A stretch of 64,000 nucleotides of DNA from Nelumbo lutea (Eukaryota > Streptophyta > Magnoliopsida > Proteales > Nelumbonaceae). This document shows, piece by piece, positions 31,447 to 41,740 of the stretch; within the stretch, counting starts at the first letter, position 1, and the number at the start of each line of letters is the position of its first letter. The stretch is from contig JAKGHH010000004.1 in the NCBI GenBank assembly GCA_022828595.1, forward strand, positions 53,160,422 to 53,224,421. Direction: 5' to 3'. The notes under the pieces were generated by a model. It saw only the letters and a list, made by a program, of their open reading frames with translations, had not been told where the DNA came from and ran no database searches. Both the position numbers and the translations under genes were made by a program.

Positions 31447-32910
31447 TGAAGGGATGAGAAATCCATCATATGGATGGCCGAACCCTGCAGGAAGGTTGGG
31501 CAAAATTTCAAAAATTTCTCTCTCCCATTTAGAAATTGCATTCCCTATTTTAGAAAACTGCATTTTCAATGATCATTCTTGAAACAAAACCGGACCAAAT
31601 CTGAAACCAAAGGAAGGGAGAGGGAAATACCTGATATCGAATTAAAAGGAATTCCCAATGTGGGTGTTCACGCCCAAAGAGGATACCAAATCCGCTTCCA
31701 TTGAAGATGACACAGCGAATGTAGAGGCAAGATCAGTAGGAACGACTTTTCAGCAAGAACCTGGGATTCTTCACCAAGAATCGAGTAGGGTGATGTGAGC
31801 ACGACTTTTAATTATTTCTTCACCAAGAAACAATATCAAGAACACTTATTGATCACTCCAGCAGGTGGAGATCGAACTGGGATGGAACTAAGAACTAGTT
31901 TGGTTCTCTTTATATGGCGTAGGACCCTAGCATTGATATACACATCAGCCACATGGGTTCAGCCTAACCTTTGTTACAAGGCCTAGCCGAATTCACTATA
32001 AGTCACAACAAACCCTAAGTCCATCAACATGGGCTCTTAATGGGCCCAACATTTAAACTAAATGGTCATTGGGTCGAGCCATTTTGTGAAAACCCAAGGA
32101 CTGTGGGTAGATAGATTAGCCCATCAAGTATTTACCCTCAATGACCTTACACTTAACCTCTCATCTCATAATGATCAAATGTTGTCTGACAAGAGATGAC
32201 CTCTACCTCGATTACAAGGTACAGTGCTGCACTCTCTACTCACATGGATCCCGGGAATTAAAACATTTTGCAAACCAATTTGAAACCATAATATATAAGT
32301 ATATCTTTATATAAATATATTTTGCAAAACCAAATTTCAAATACATTTGAAATCCATTGCCGACAGTTTAGGTTTCCATCAAAGAGAGTGTATTTCCCCG
32401 ATCATTCTGTCATTATGATCACCCACTCAGGTGAATTCTCGGACTACCCCAATATACCCAAGTTTTGATCTGGTAAAAGATCTCATTGATTGACATATTA
32501 AAGACAACCCAATCCGACACCTAGTGCAGTATCATAATCAAAGTCTAGAGGTGAGGTGTAACATTTCAGTTTTGCCCATCTATCTCCAAGGTCTAGAGTA
32601 ATACTGGAATTTGGTCCAAATCAAGGTTTCAAGAAAACCCACACTGCATGTACCTCAGGTCTCACACTAATAGCTAAGACAAGCCACCTCAACCAACTTG
32701 GTGGCACATCAGTATCAGCCTTGGCAGAATAAATCTCCCCAAATCCATCCAACGGATATGAAGATTCTAAACTAACACGAGTCTCATAAATGTTCAATTT
32801 ATGGATATTACACAGAAACATACTATAATGACATGAATCAATTATGCAATTTATTCATTTACAATAAATGATAATAACTGATTGGAATTAAGGACATACA
32901 CTATCTATCA
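31447..32910 (-). mobile_element. Solo LTR (copy 2, inverted) in copia A gag
   Basis: Reverse complement of the 20722-22673 family: starts TGAAGGGATG, ends CTATCTATCA. It has perfect 5-bp target duplication TATTT (31442-31446 and 32911-32915). It is about 490 bp shorter than copy 1, lacking the segment equivalent to about 21770-22240, which includes the TATA box. No coding sequence. Confidence 0.9.
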
Positions 32911-32915
32911 TATTT

Positions 32916-33022
32916 TGGCAAAAGATGAAATTAGCTTATCCCGAGCTTATGCCATGGTTAGTAGTGAGGAAAATTGGAGACGGTATGTTATAGAGGCCTC
33001 AACGGATCATTTTGCAAATGCT
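32916..33022 (+). pseudogene. Copia A gag, middle piece
   Basis: After the solo LTR the gag frame continues (AKDEISLSRAYAMVSSEENW, then IEASTDHFANAS) until it is cut by the CACTA element near 33023. The block matches the gag stretch that in other copia elements precedes the zinc knuckle, which here lies at 38385. Confidence 0.8.
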
Positions 33023-33039
33023 AGCCCCAAGAAAATAGA

Positions 33040-33135
33040 TTTCTAGCGGCAGTTTTCGACCTGGCCGTTTGGCGAGTGCCGCTAGAAAGAAAGATTTTTA
33101 GCGGTAGTCGATTAAAACTGCCGCTAAAATATTCC
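33040..33135. repeat. CACTA-1 left subterminal repeats
   Basis: TAGCGGCAGTTTTCGAC, GTGCCGCTAGAAA, TTTTTAGCGGTAGT and AACTGCCGCTAAAA: short GCGGCAGT units in both orientations, as expected of transposase binding sites. Confidence 0.8.
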
Positions 33136-33204
33136 TCCCGCCCTCTCTTTCTCGGTCGTCCCTCTCTCGCCCGCTAAAAACATTCGGGCCTCTCCCGCCC
33201 TCTC

Positions 33205-33262
33205 TCTCAGTCATCCCTCTCTCTCTCTCTCTCTCTCACAGTATTCCCTCTCTCTCTCTCAG
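33205..33262. repeat. CT-rich microsatellite
   Basis: CTCTCTCTCT runs split by a short CACAGTATTCC spacer. Confidence 0.8.
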
Positions 33263-33539
33263 TCATCCTTCAATCAGGTTTTGATTAGGATTGGAAAATT
33301 GCAAGTAGCATTGCTTGGCGTGCCTCTGGTTATGGCGTAATATTTCCCAAAACAAGATGTGCATCATCTTTCCAAACTTGATGTTGTAATTTTTCTCATA
33401 CTGAAATCTGACTTGTAAAATAATAGTGCATGAACTTGTTAATTTGTTCTGACGGCTCTCTATTTGATGTGCATAGTAAAACCTTTGCTGTCTGTGGTAG
33501 GTTTTTAATCATCAGTTTTTGCCTTTGTGTATCTGTTAG

Positions 33540-33653
33540 GAGGCTGCTGCTGCAATAAAGGCCGCAGGCAAGGCATGGTATCAGACGATGATTTCAGACA
33601 GTGATTATACCGAGTTCGAAAACTTCTCAAAGTAGTTGGGGGTTACTCAGTAA
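33540..33653 (+). pseudogene. Unidentified captured terminal exon in CACTA-1
   Basis: After an acceptor-like TGTATCTGTTAG (ending 33539) an open segment reads [20 protein letters not shown], then [11 protein letters not shown], an in-frame TAG, LGVTQ and a stop. The composition and acceptor suggest the last coding exon of a plant gene whose family I do not recognise. The TAG at 33633 likely replaces TGG. Confidence 0.5.
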
Positions 33654-34776
33654 TTATCTAGGCTTTCGGCTTTGGAATTTTGTTAGAAGGGTGTTATGTT
33701 ATTTGGTTCCAGATTTGCTACCTTTAATTCCATACTTCTTCATTTCTTCTTTTCGAGTCAGGATGATGACCCTAAGGGGTGGGGGCTGAAGCGGGGCAAA
33801 CCTGATTGAAAATCCCGATCAATCAGGTTTGATTAGCATTTTTATGTTTAAAAATCCTAATCATGACAAAATAATTGTAAATGTACAGTTACATTAAATA
33901 CCTATAGTTATACCGGTAAAGATGAAAACATTGACAAAGTTGGCTTGCTAGTTTGCTTTTCACATGTTCTGAGGTTTCTAATCACTTGTCAGATATGGCT
34001 TCTCCAATCTATTAAGATAACACTATCCTATACTATGATTTTTCATCTAGGAATTTCTGCAGTGAGAGTTCAATAGATCCATGCTTCAACTTTAGTCTCT
34101 TTCTGCAGCAAGGAGTAATCTGATATGATTAGAAGGTTTATTGCTTAGTTTCTGCAGAAAGGAGTAATCTGTACAATTCCTAACAGCAGTGATGCAGCCT
34201 GAAATGGTGTTGTATGGCCCAACAGGTTGAAGGATCCAAGTGAGTACTTCCTTTGGAGGAAGTGTACATACTGCATAGACAGACAAAATTAACAGAATCA
34301 CTAGATATAACACTGACACCTCAGCTTAAATTCATATCAAGTCTGAAGATATGTAATATAGACGACATTATGTAGAAAATAGAAATATATTTTTGAAAAA
34401 CTGATAAAAGTATTGTATCAAAGAGAAAGGCCATCACCCCTGTTTAACAAGGGGCTGTAAAGTGGGGAATATACAAAAAAGAGTGTTTATGTACCGCTAA
34501 CACAAGGAGTAAAAGTGACAGAAGCATGCCATTAAATGCATGAGAAACTAAAACATTCAGGTATATATTAAGAAAGGGGAGTAAACATCCACGATTAGAA
34601 TTGATAATGACAACCACAGATAGTATCTTTATCAGTTTTAATAGGTAATAAGATTCAGTTCTATTCTACATTTGGTACCGCTAAGACCATCAATGAGAGC
34701 AGAAATTTAAATGTTAATATTAGCTTGGTTAATTTTTTGATCAGCAACTTAAATGCTAACAGTGTTTTCTACAATG
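33654..34776. other. CACTA-1 interior, no gene recognised
   Basis: Intron-like AT-rich sequence. A minus-strand 75-codon frame at 34092-34319 lacks a recognisable domain. No terminal repeats inside. Confidence 0.35.
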
Positions 34777-34801
34777 TGTGTGTGTGTGTGTGTGTGTGTG
34801 T
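34775..34801. repeat. GT microsatellite
   Basis: About thirteen TG/GT units at the 5' edge of the RNase H-like fragment. Confidence 0.85.
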
Positions 34802-34876
34802 TCATCTTTTGCTTCTGCGCCGCTTGTTGAATTGTTGCATATCAAGTATAGGATTTCTATAGCTGCTCTCTTCACA

Positions 34877-35440
34877 GTGGATAGTATTCTCAGAAATTGG
34901 AAGCAAGTGCCAAGTTCATTTTCTTGGAACACAAAGCCTTTGGTCAGCTAGGTTCCACCACCAATGGGGCACATAAAACTGAATTTTGATGGCTGCAGCT
35001 TGGGTAATCCAGAGTTTTTAGGTATAGGTAGAGTTTTCGGGAACAAAGCTGGGAACATCCTAGAGTTCTATTCAGGACATCTAGAAAAAGGAAATTCAAC
35101 TTGAGTGGAGGTGCATGCAGAGCACTTACAGGTTTAAGAAGAGGGCAAAAACACTAAACATGAAAGAAGTCAAAGTCAAAGGAGATTCAGAACCAATTAT
35201 TGGGTGGCTAAGTGGCAAACAAGAGGTAGCCTGGAACTACAGATTTATGTAAGAGAGCTAAAAAGAATGATAGAGGAGCTACAAGTCAAAGAAATGGGTT
35301 CCATGGGCTGCTAATGGATTGCCTGATGAATTAGGAAAGCAAGGGGCATCAAGGGATCAATTATACTGGGGTCAAATTGGTTAGAGAGGCTTCCTGGCAT
35401 TCAGGCTGAATACCTGGACTCATAGGTCAACAAATTTGGT
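34877..35440 (+). pseudogene. RNase H-like (RVT_3) domain fragment in CACTA-1
   Basis: Plant RVT_3 domains are RNase H folds found in non-LTR retrotransposons and in many host genes. The sequence reads SSFSWNTKPLVS, a stop, VPPPMGHIKLNFDGCSLGNP (catalytic D region), GIGRVFGNKAGNILEFYSG, VEVHAEHL (second acidic residue), KVKGDSEPIIGWL with a frameshift (third, GDS), and RELKRMIEELQVKEMG. Three stops and two frameshifts are visible. It could be a captured host domain or a LINE relic within the CACTA element. Confidence 0.75.
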
Positions 35441-35924
35441 GTCTGACAAGAGCAATCTATATTGGGAACCTGCACTTGGGGGTAGGTAAATTGTAAATAT
35501 GGTAATATGGCTTGTTTTGTTAGAGGTTGCTGGCTGCAAGTAGCATAGAACTGCTTTTCATTTATCATTTTATTTTCCTTTTTCCCTTTATACAATTATA
35601 CTGGTGTTTAAAAAGGCCATTGTCCAATGTTGGTCCAGCTATCTAGGGTCTTGGGAGGGTTATATGGATCTGTTTCTGAGTTTATGGTTACTGATTTGAT
35701 TAGCAGTTCTTTTGATCTTTATTTGTTCAACATGTGTTCGTGTAAACTTGTCAAATGCTAAAATATTGTTATTGGTTGAATGGCTATGGGCCATTTTGGG
35801 GTATTATCTGAAACTTCCAATTTGATTTGTGAAGTTGCTCCTCATACCTCACTATGCTTGATACCTCATTTCTGAAATCTGTTTTTCTGGGTAATATCTG
35901 ATGATTGAAAATAACTTCTTGCAG

Positions 35925-36172
35925 GAAAAGGGCGACCAACTATGGACTGGCCCACTAGATTGAAAATTTATGACTTGCATATCTGCATGAAGACTGTAAG
36001 ATTTCTTATATAATCTTCTCATCATAAACCACAAATTGATTTGTAAGATGTTGATATGACAGTCATGTATTTATACTAATTGCAAATATTTCCAACTATA
36101 GGTAATCCTAAGATTATTCATTGTGGTATCAAGGCAGCTAACATTCTTCTTGATTTTAAATTTGAGGCAAAG
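35925..36172 (+). pseudogene. PERK-type receptor kinase, two decayed exons
   Basis: Proline-rich extensin-like receptor kinases sense cell-wall state at the plasma membrane. Exon 1 (35925-35995) follows a TTGCAG acceptor and reads KGRPTMDWPTRLKI, then a deletion with frame change, then LAYLHED. A donor GTAAG follows at 35996. Exon 2 (36102-36172) reads NPKIIHCGIKAANILLDFKF and EAK, ending at a GTAGGT donor. The catalytic-loop HRD is HCG, which removes the base aspartate. The codon split by the intron (GAC T|GT, Asp-Cys) is preserved, so the copy was taken from genomic DNA. Confidence 0.8.
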
Positions 36173-37221
36173 GTAGGTTTTGTATCGTTGATTTTGTTAA
36201 TGATGTGATACTGACTATCCTTGAAACTCTCTGAAAAGGCACTACAAAAATGTATATTTCTAGATTTCTGTGCTCCAGAACTGTCGCAGAAAGCAATGGG
36301 AAGCTTTTGAAGGATAATTCAACAGATTTCTGTGCTCAACCCCAAGGATAATTCAACTGATTTCCCTTCCATAGTGAGATATCTATCTAATCAGGTGATC
36401 TTCATTTTTTATCTTTATTTTTCCTATTTTTGGGAGCCTAGTATTTTCTTAACAGTTTTAACAACTTTAAGAAAATCAGAAAAAATGATCTTTTGATTTA
36501 TGATACTATTCATGATACAATTTGATTCAAACCCTCTTATGATTTACTGTTACCCCATTGTGTATTCCCATTGGGTAAAAAAACAAAACAAAAGCCCAGC
36601 TCCACACTGGCCCTACAAAAGGAGGGAATTCCAAATTTTCAATCTTGATTAATAAAAACAAGCTGCTTTCTTTGAACCAACCAAATGATCTAACACATAA
36701 GCTTGCCATCCATCAATCCAATAAAAAGAAAATTGACAATAATACCCATTAATTAATAGAAAATCAAATCTTTTGATTTCTGATTTCCCCTGCATTTGGC
36801 TTGGGACCCATCCGTAATACAACAAGGAGCACCCAGACTTCACCAAGGGCCCAACCATTGCATGTTCGATTTGTACAACACTATCATGCTGAACCCTCAA
36901 GCCTTGGTGCACTTCCTGAACTTCCAAGAAATCCCTCCGTCTTTTCTTTAATTCTAATGTGAAAATGCTGCAGAAAATTGAATCTCTTGGGGAATTTGAA
37001 TTCATCCCAAATTATATAGGTCCAGATCAAGCTGCTTACTGCTTAGATTCCGCTATTCTTCACCAGATGAATCGACTGCCTGCTGTATTTATAAACCTGG
37101 TAAATTAATGGCAGAACTATATATTTCTTTGTTGGCATTGCAAGGGCTTGTTCCTTCTCTCTTAAACAGACACCACGCGGTCATGCCAAACTTGACCAGT
37201 CCTTGGCTTCAATCTTCTTCC
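36173..37221. other. CACTA-1 interior between kinase and PLAC8 pieces
   Basis: No further kinase exon (DFGLAK motif) was found. There is a small duplication of AACAGATTTCTGTGCT-like text near 36265-36345. A minus-strand 118-codon frame at 36649-37005 has protein-like composition (KSEIKRFDFLLINGYYCQF) but no family I recognise. Confidence 0.35.
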
Positions 37222-37229
37222 TATATATA
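37222..37229 (+). promoter_or_regulatory. TATA box of captured PLAC8 gene
   Basis: TATATATA in CTTCCTATATATACCC, 80 bp upstream of the first ATG at 37309. Its position suggests the promoter was captured along with the gene. Confidence 0.6.
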
Positions 37230-37308
37230 CCCAATTCAAAGCTCCTCCATTCTATCTTCAGCTGAATAAACCCTTCTGTAGTAGTGTTGAGTCTTGATTG
37301 TTTGAAAG

Positions 37309-37874
37309 ATGTATTCAGAAAATGCAGAACAATACAGTCAGAGTAATCCCCTGCCATGTTCAGAACTGTAAGAATTCTGGGTTATCTAGCTCTGATCTTC
37401 TTTTACTCTCCAAATTCGTCCAATTTAAGTCTTCACAACCTGATGTCTCTCCACCATTTTTAACAGGTTGTGTGACATGTTGGTGCCCATGCATTACCTT
37501 CGGCAGATCTCAGAGATAATCGACAAAGGAACCTCCTGTGAGTATAATAATCAAACTGTTCTGATGATGATGAAGTGGTGAATTCTGGGTTTCTGGGTTT
37601 CCGAATTTGAAATGATGCTAACAATAAAGATGGGATGAGTGCAGCTTGTGTAACCAACGGAGCGCTTTACACCATTATCTTGTTCGTGATTGGTTGTCCC
37701 ATCTTGGACTCATGCTTCTATCGCTCAAAGCTGAGGCAGCAGTACTTGTTGAAGGAGAGCCCTTGTGTCGACTACCTGGTTCATTGCTGTTGCGAGTCAT
37801 GTGCCCTGTGTCAAGAGTATAGAGAGCTCAAAAACCGTGGATTCGATACCCATGGTGCCACCCAATTTTTGTAA
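37309..37874 (+). pseudogene. PLAC8 / cell-number-regulator (PCR-like) gene, frameshifted
   Basis: PLAC8 proteins are small cysteine-rich plasma-membrane proteins linked to organ size and cadmium/zinc export. Exon 1 (37309-37367) starts MYSENAEQYSQSN and ends in the -1 frame as CHVQNC, so it has a deletion that removes the WSTGLCDC motif. Exon 2 (37467-37537) gives CVTCWCPCITFG, the family signature, then a 1-base deletion near 37512, then QISEIIDKGTS. Exon 3 (37645-37874) gives [24 protein letters not shown] and [24 protein letters not shown] introns are intact and codon phases match (N-C, S-S). The normal IGWxGN end is replaced by THGATQFL. Two frame breaks make it a pseudogene. Confidence 0.88.
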
Positions 37875-38129
37875 AGAAGTATTTGGGAGAAGCCGAAGAA
37901 GTTTTTGTAAAGAAGTCTTTTGAATGGTGTTTGATATTTTTAAGAATAAATGGACGGAATTTGTATTTTTGAGAATGAATGAATGAATTAATGGAATTTG
38001 TATTTTTGTTTTTTTTGTATTTCATTTTAATTTGGATGATTGAATATAAAATGGGTTATTTGAAGCAAATTAAAGTCTTGTTTAGTAATTAAAAATAATT
38101 ATAAGTTATTTTGAATGAATTTCAGGTTA

Positions 38130-38342
38130 TTTAGCGGCAGTCAGTGCATCTCTTCAGCAGCAGTAAAACTATAACTAGTGGTTTTTTGAAGTTTTACCGG
38201 CTGTTAGGAAAACTGCCGCTAGAACTTTTAGCAACAATTGTTTTAGCGGCAGTTTTCCAACTGCCGGTAAAACCTTTAGTAGCAGTTTTTAAGACATTTA
38301 GCGGCAGTTTTACTGCCGCTAAAAGTCAATTTTCTTGTAGTG
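38130..38342. repeat. CACTA-1 right subterminal repeats and terminus
   Basis: Repeated TTTAGCGGCAGT units, facing both ways, with AACTGCCGCTAGAAC, AACTGCCGGTAAAAC and ACTGCCGCTAAAAG, ending TTTTCTTGTAGTG. They match the left array at 33040-33135. Confidence 0.85.
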
Positions 38343-38750
38343 TGGGATGAAGCCAAGGGCTGGTACTAAGAAAAAAGATAATAGTATGTGAGTATTTCAA
38401 TAAACTTAAGCATACAAAGGATATTTGTTGGAAACTACATGTAGAACTTATAACTCCTAGATTCAAGAATAACAATAATGGTAAGAAGAGTAAGATTAAG
38501 AAGAGTTGCAATGCCAATGTAGCCACTTTTTTTGAGGCTGAAAAGGGTTCTAGTGATAAGAAGTTAGTGGGGGGACAACTAGTGGCTGCCAGAGTAGAGT
38601 ATGAGAAGTATGGACTATTCATTAGCCACTTAGAGTCTACTACTACAACTAATACATCTTTAGGAAATGGCTCCTCAACTACATATGCCCATTCAGGTAT
38701 TCGTGCTACTAGGAATCATGCTTCTATATCAACTAATCGTAGAATCCCTT
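38343..38750 (+). pseudogene. Copia A gag, 3' part with zinc knuckle
   Basis: Resumes gag after CACTA-1. The nucleocapsid zinc knuckle near 38388-38435 reads C-E-Y-F-N-K-L-K-H-T-K-D-I-C once a one-base deletion is allowed for. A basic stretch (NNNNGKKSKIKKS) and AEKGSSDKKLVGGQLVAARV follow. The latter frame is open to 38749. Confidence 0.75.
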
Positions 38751-38751
38751 A

Positions 38752-39835
38752 GATAAATGATTCTGATGCCTTTGACCATATGACTAGTGTGTTCCATTTA
38801 TTTTCTTCTTACAAACTTTGCATCTGATTGAGATAAGATCCCTTTCTGATGGCTCCCTTGCTCGCATCTCTGGCAAGGTAAACATCAAAGCTGTAAATAC
38901 CCTCACCTTATCCTCAATTCTTCATGTTCCTAAATTAAATACTAACTTGCTTTCAGTTAGTAATTTGATAAAATTTTTGAATTGCAATGTGACCCTTTTT
39001 CCTTTATACTATGTTTTTCAGTCAATCGTATGATGTTCTGTCATTATCGTTTGGGTCATATTTTTCTCTTCATTGAGTCTTTTGTTTTCAGCTTTATTTA
39101 AGGAAACTAAGGTGTCAATTTTACATTGTGAGTCATGTGAATTGTTAAATCACTATAGAAGTTCTTATTCTACAAGTAATAAAAGATCTACATTTCCTTT
39201 TTATATTGTGCACTTTGATGTGTGGGGGCCATATCATTTACTTTGCATGGATGGTTGTAAATATTTTATTTTTTTATTAATAACTTTTCTCATTACACCT
39301 GGCTTTACCTTACGTGATTCCATGATGGCGTACCTAAACTAGTGAAGCAGTTTCATAAATTTGTGCTTACCCAATTTGGTACTCGCATCAAGATATTCTG
39401 ATCAAATCATAATGCTAAAGAATATTTTGAAAATGATCTTGTTTCATACTTTAAGAGGTTTGGGGTTATACATTAGAGTTCTTGTCAACATACTATAGAA
39501 CAGAATGGGGTGACAAAGAGAAAGAATTAACATATTGTTGAAGTAGCAAGGAGCATCCTTTTTGCTTCCCATATTCCAGTGAGATTTTGGGGTTATGCAA
39601 TCATGACAGCCACCTACTTTGTTAATCACATGTTTTCTTGAGTCTTATAGTTCAAATCTCCCTTTGTTGTTATGTTTCCTGAGTGTGAAATGTTCCCTAT
39701 TTTCTTGAATTTGGTTGTACATGTTATGTTCATGTTCCTATCTCTTAGAGACATAAGTTTGAACCCAAAGTCCAAAAGTGCATTTTCTTAGGGCATACCT
39801 CCACACAAAAGGGTAATTATTGTTTTGATCCTACT
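38752..39835 (+). pseudogene. Copia A protease and integrase
   Basis: The protease site reads INDSDAFDHMT near 38755 (WIIDSGATDHMT in the family), so the catalytic DSG is DSD. Then LSSILHVPKLNTNLLSVSNL near 38912 (gag-pre-integrase region), CHYRLGH near 39038, HFDVWGPYH near 39220, QNGVTKRKN near 39502 and HIVEVARSILFASHIPVRFW near 39530 (integrase core). The end is GIPPHKRGY-like text then FDPTSGT, cut by the 942-bp element at 39844. Multiple stops. Confidence 0.8.
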
Positions 39836-39843
39836 AGTGGAAC

Positions 39844-40785
39844 CAAAGGTTAATGTATCGGACCGTATCCCACTATATCGATAGGTACAGTCTGATACAC
39901 ACTCATATGGAGGTGTATCAGTGTCTAGTTTGACAAAATTGTACATTGAGTACTTTTGGACTTTTTTCATCTTTAAAACAAGTTAAAAAAATAGTATTAT
40001 GAAAACTAAAATAAATAATTTAAGATTTAATTTTTCCAATAATTTAATAAAAACTAAAAATTATAAAAATAATATATTTCATCTACCTTAGATGATTTAT
40101 ATATTTTATTTATACATAATTATATGTTAAAAATGAAAACATAGTTATTATTTGAAAAAAAATCGAGTTATTATATACAAATACTAAATAAATAATTTTC
40201 CCCAACAAAATTAATGGAAAATAGAAAATTATACTTTTAAAAACTAAAATGAATAACTTCATATTTAATTTTCCCAAAAATTTAATAAAAATTGAAAATT
40301 AAATATAATTTATTTTATCTACCTTAAATGATTTATTTGTTTTATATATAATTATGTGTAAAATAAAAACATTATATGTTAAAAATGAAAACATATTTAT
40401 TATTTAAAAATATTGGTTATTTAAATAAATTAATAAATTAATAAATATTTCCAAAAAATAATAAAAAGATGAAAATTATAATTATAAAATTGAAAGAGTG
40501 ATAATTATTGTACAATGTTTGAATGTTCTACCAATTTTGTTTATTGTAATATTTCTCTTCATATAACCTATTGAAGTGTACATTTTTCATGTGTTTATAT
40601 CTTATTCATAGATAATTCAGCTTTTGGTTTAGTATGATTAATGTATTTATGCGATTTGTATGCATTTCACTAGTGTATCCAAGCATTTCTATATCTTTTG
40701 TTCATATCCATGTATTTTCAAAGCGTATATGTATCCGTATCCGAGTTATTCAATACGATACCTGATACCGATACTTTGATCCTTG
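39844..40785. mobile_element. 942-bp AT-rich element with 8-bp target duplication
   Basis: Flanks AGTGGAAC (39836-39843) and AGTGGAGC (40786-40793) match at 7 of 8. The left end is CAAAGGTTAATGTATCGG and the right end on the opposite strand is CAAGGATCAAAGTATCGG. Subterminal GTATC/GATAC words are frequent. 8-bp duplication fits a hAT-like element. Non-coding. Related ends occur at 148, 55298 and 57132. Confidence 0.7.
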
Positions 40786-40991
40786 AGTGGAGCTCGTTTT
40801 GTCTGCATGGATGTTATTTGTAGACTTACTTACTTTCTATGGTCATTCTCCTAAGGAGGAGCATTCCATTGAGTTATTTGCTTCATCACTTCCTTTGTCT
40901 ACTCCTGTTGAACTTGGGGTTGTTATCTATGGTTCCTTCTGTTCTAGTGGCAGGGCCTTTATCTTCCAACTCTTCCATTCTTGCTCTTGCT

Positions 40992-41446
40992 TAGGAATGG
41001 CAACAGGGTAGGGTGGTGACGGGGAGCCTCTCCCCATCCCTGTCCCCATTCCCCGTGATTCTTTATAATGCTAACCATTTTGTTTTTGTTTTTTATTTTA
41101 TTTAAAAAAAATAAAATAAAATAATTAACATTTACAATCGTATTAGAAAATATTCAAACATATTCAACCATATTTTAAAAAATATTAATATATCGATGTA
41201 TGTTTACATATTTACATATATAACGTATGCATACATATATACATTTATATTAGTGGGGATCCCATGAAACGGGGGTCGGGGTCCCCGCAGGGTGGGGAGT
41301 GCTCTCCTCGTTCCCGCCCTGTTCCCAATAACAGGGATGAAAATTTCCCCATCCCTATCCCCACGGGGGGAAATCATCCCCATCCTTCCCCCATTCGGGG
41401 AAAATCCCCACGAGGATCGAGGAAATGGGGAAAATTGCCATCCCTA
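40992..41446. mobile_element. 455-bp hAT-like MITE
   Basis: Ends are TAGGAATGGCAACAGGGTAG and, on the other strand, TAGGGATGGCAATTTTCCCC. Flanks CTCTTGCT (40984-40991) and CTCTTGTT (41447-41454) form an 8-bp target duplication with one change. GC-rich GGGGA arrays near both ends, AT-rich middle. Confidence 0.85.
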
Positions 41447-41472
41447 CTCTTGTTCCTCCTCTTATTAGTAGT

Positions 41473-41740
41473 CCTCCTGTATTTGGTTTCAATGCAAACA
41501 AAATTGTACTGATGCAAAACTATGGCAATGCAAATGATTTGAGTGTAAATTCTAACACACTTTTGTTTCAAATTTTAAACTAATTTGGTTGATTGTAGTA
41601 CAAATGAAGTAAATTAAGACATTAAGCAGAATAAAATAAAACCCAAAATAAAGTTAAACTAGAATTTGCATTTGTTTCATTTGCACTCCCATACATTTGT
41701 ACTAGTGCAAATGAAATTGCATTGCAGCCAAACGCGGCCC
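41473..41740. mobile_element. Small MITE in copia A linker
   Basis: The left side has ATTTGGTTTCAATGCAAA; the right side on the other strand has GGGCCGCGTTTGGCTGCAAT then GCAATTTCATTTG. Both flanks are TAGT. Boundaries are approximate. Confidence 0.5.

Larger units (their letters stand above)
33023..38342. mobile_element. CACTA element 1 carrying several host-gene fragments
   Basis: The right terminus TTTTCTTGTAGTG (38330-38342) is the exact complement of the canonical CACTACAAGAAAA end. The left terminus reads AGCCCCAAGAAAA (33023-33035), a decayed version of the same end. Both ends have subterminal TTTAGCGGCAGTTTT arrays in both orientations. The element splits copia A gag between 33022 and 38343. 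No transposase is visible. Instead it holds an unknown exon (33540), an RNase H-like domain (34877), PERK kinase exons (35925) and a PLAC8 gene (37309). A 3-bp target duplication is not evident. Confidence 0.8.

Noticed and set aside
36649..37005. 118-codon minus-strand frame in CACTA-1
   Set aside because: Protein-like composition but no known motif; it overlaps the region upstream of PLAC8 and could be chance.
33020..38345. 3-bp target duplication around CACTA-1
   Set aside because: Flanks are GCT and TGG; no match, possibly due to decay of the left end.
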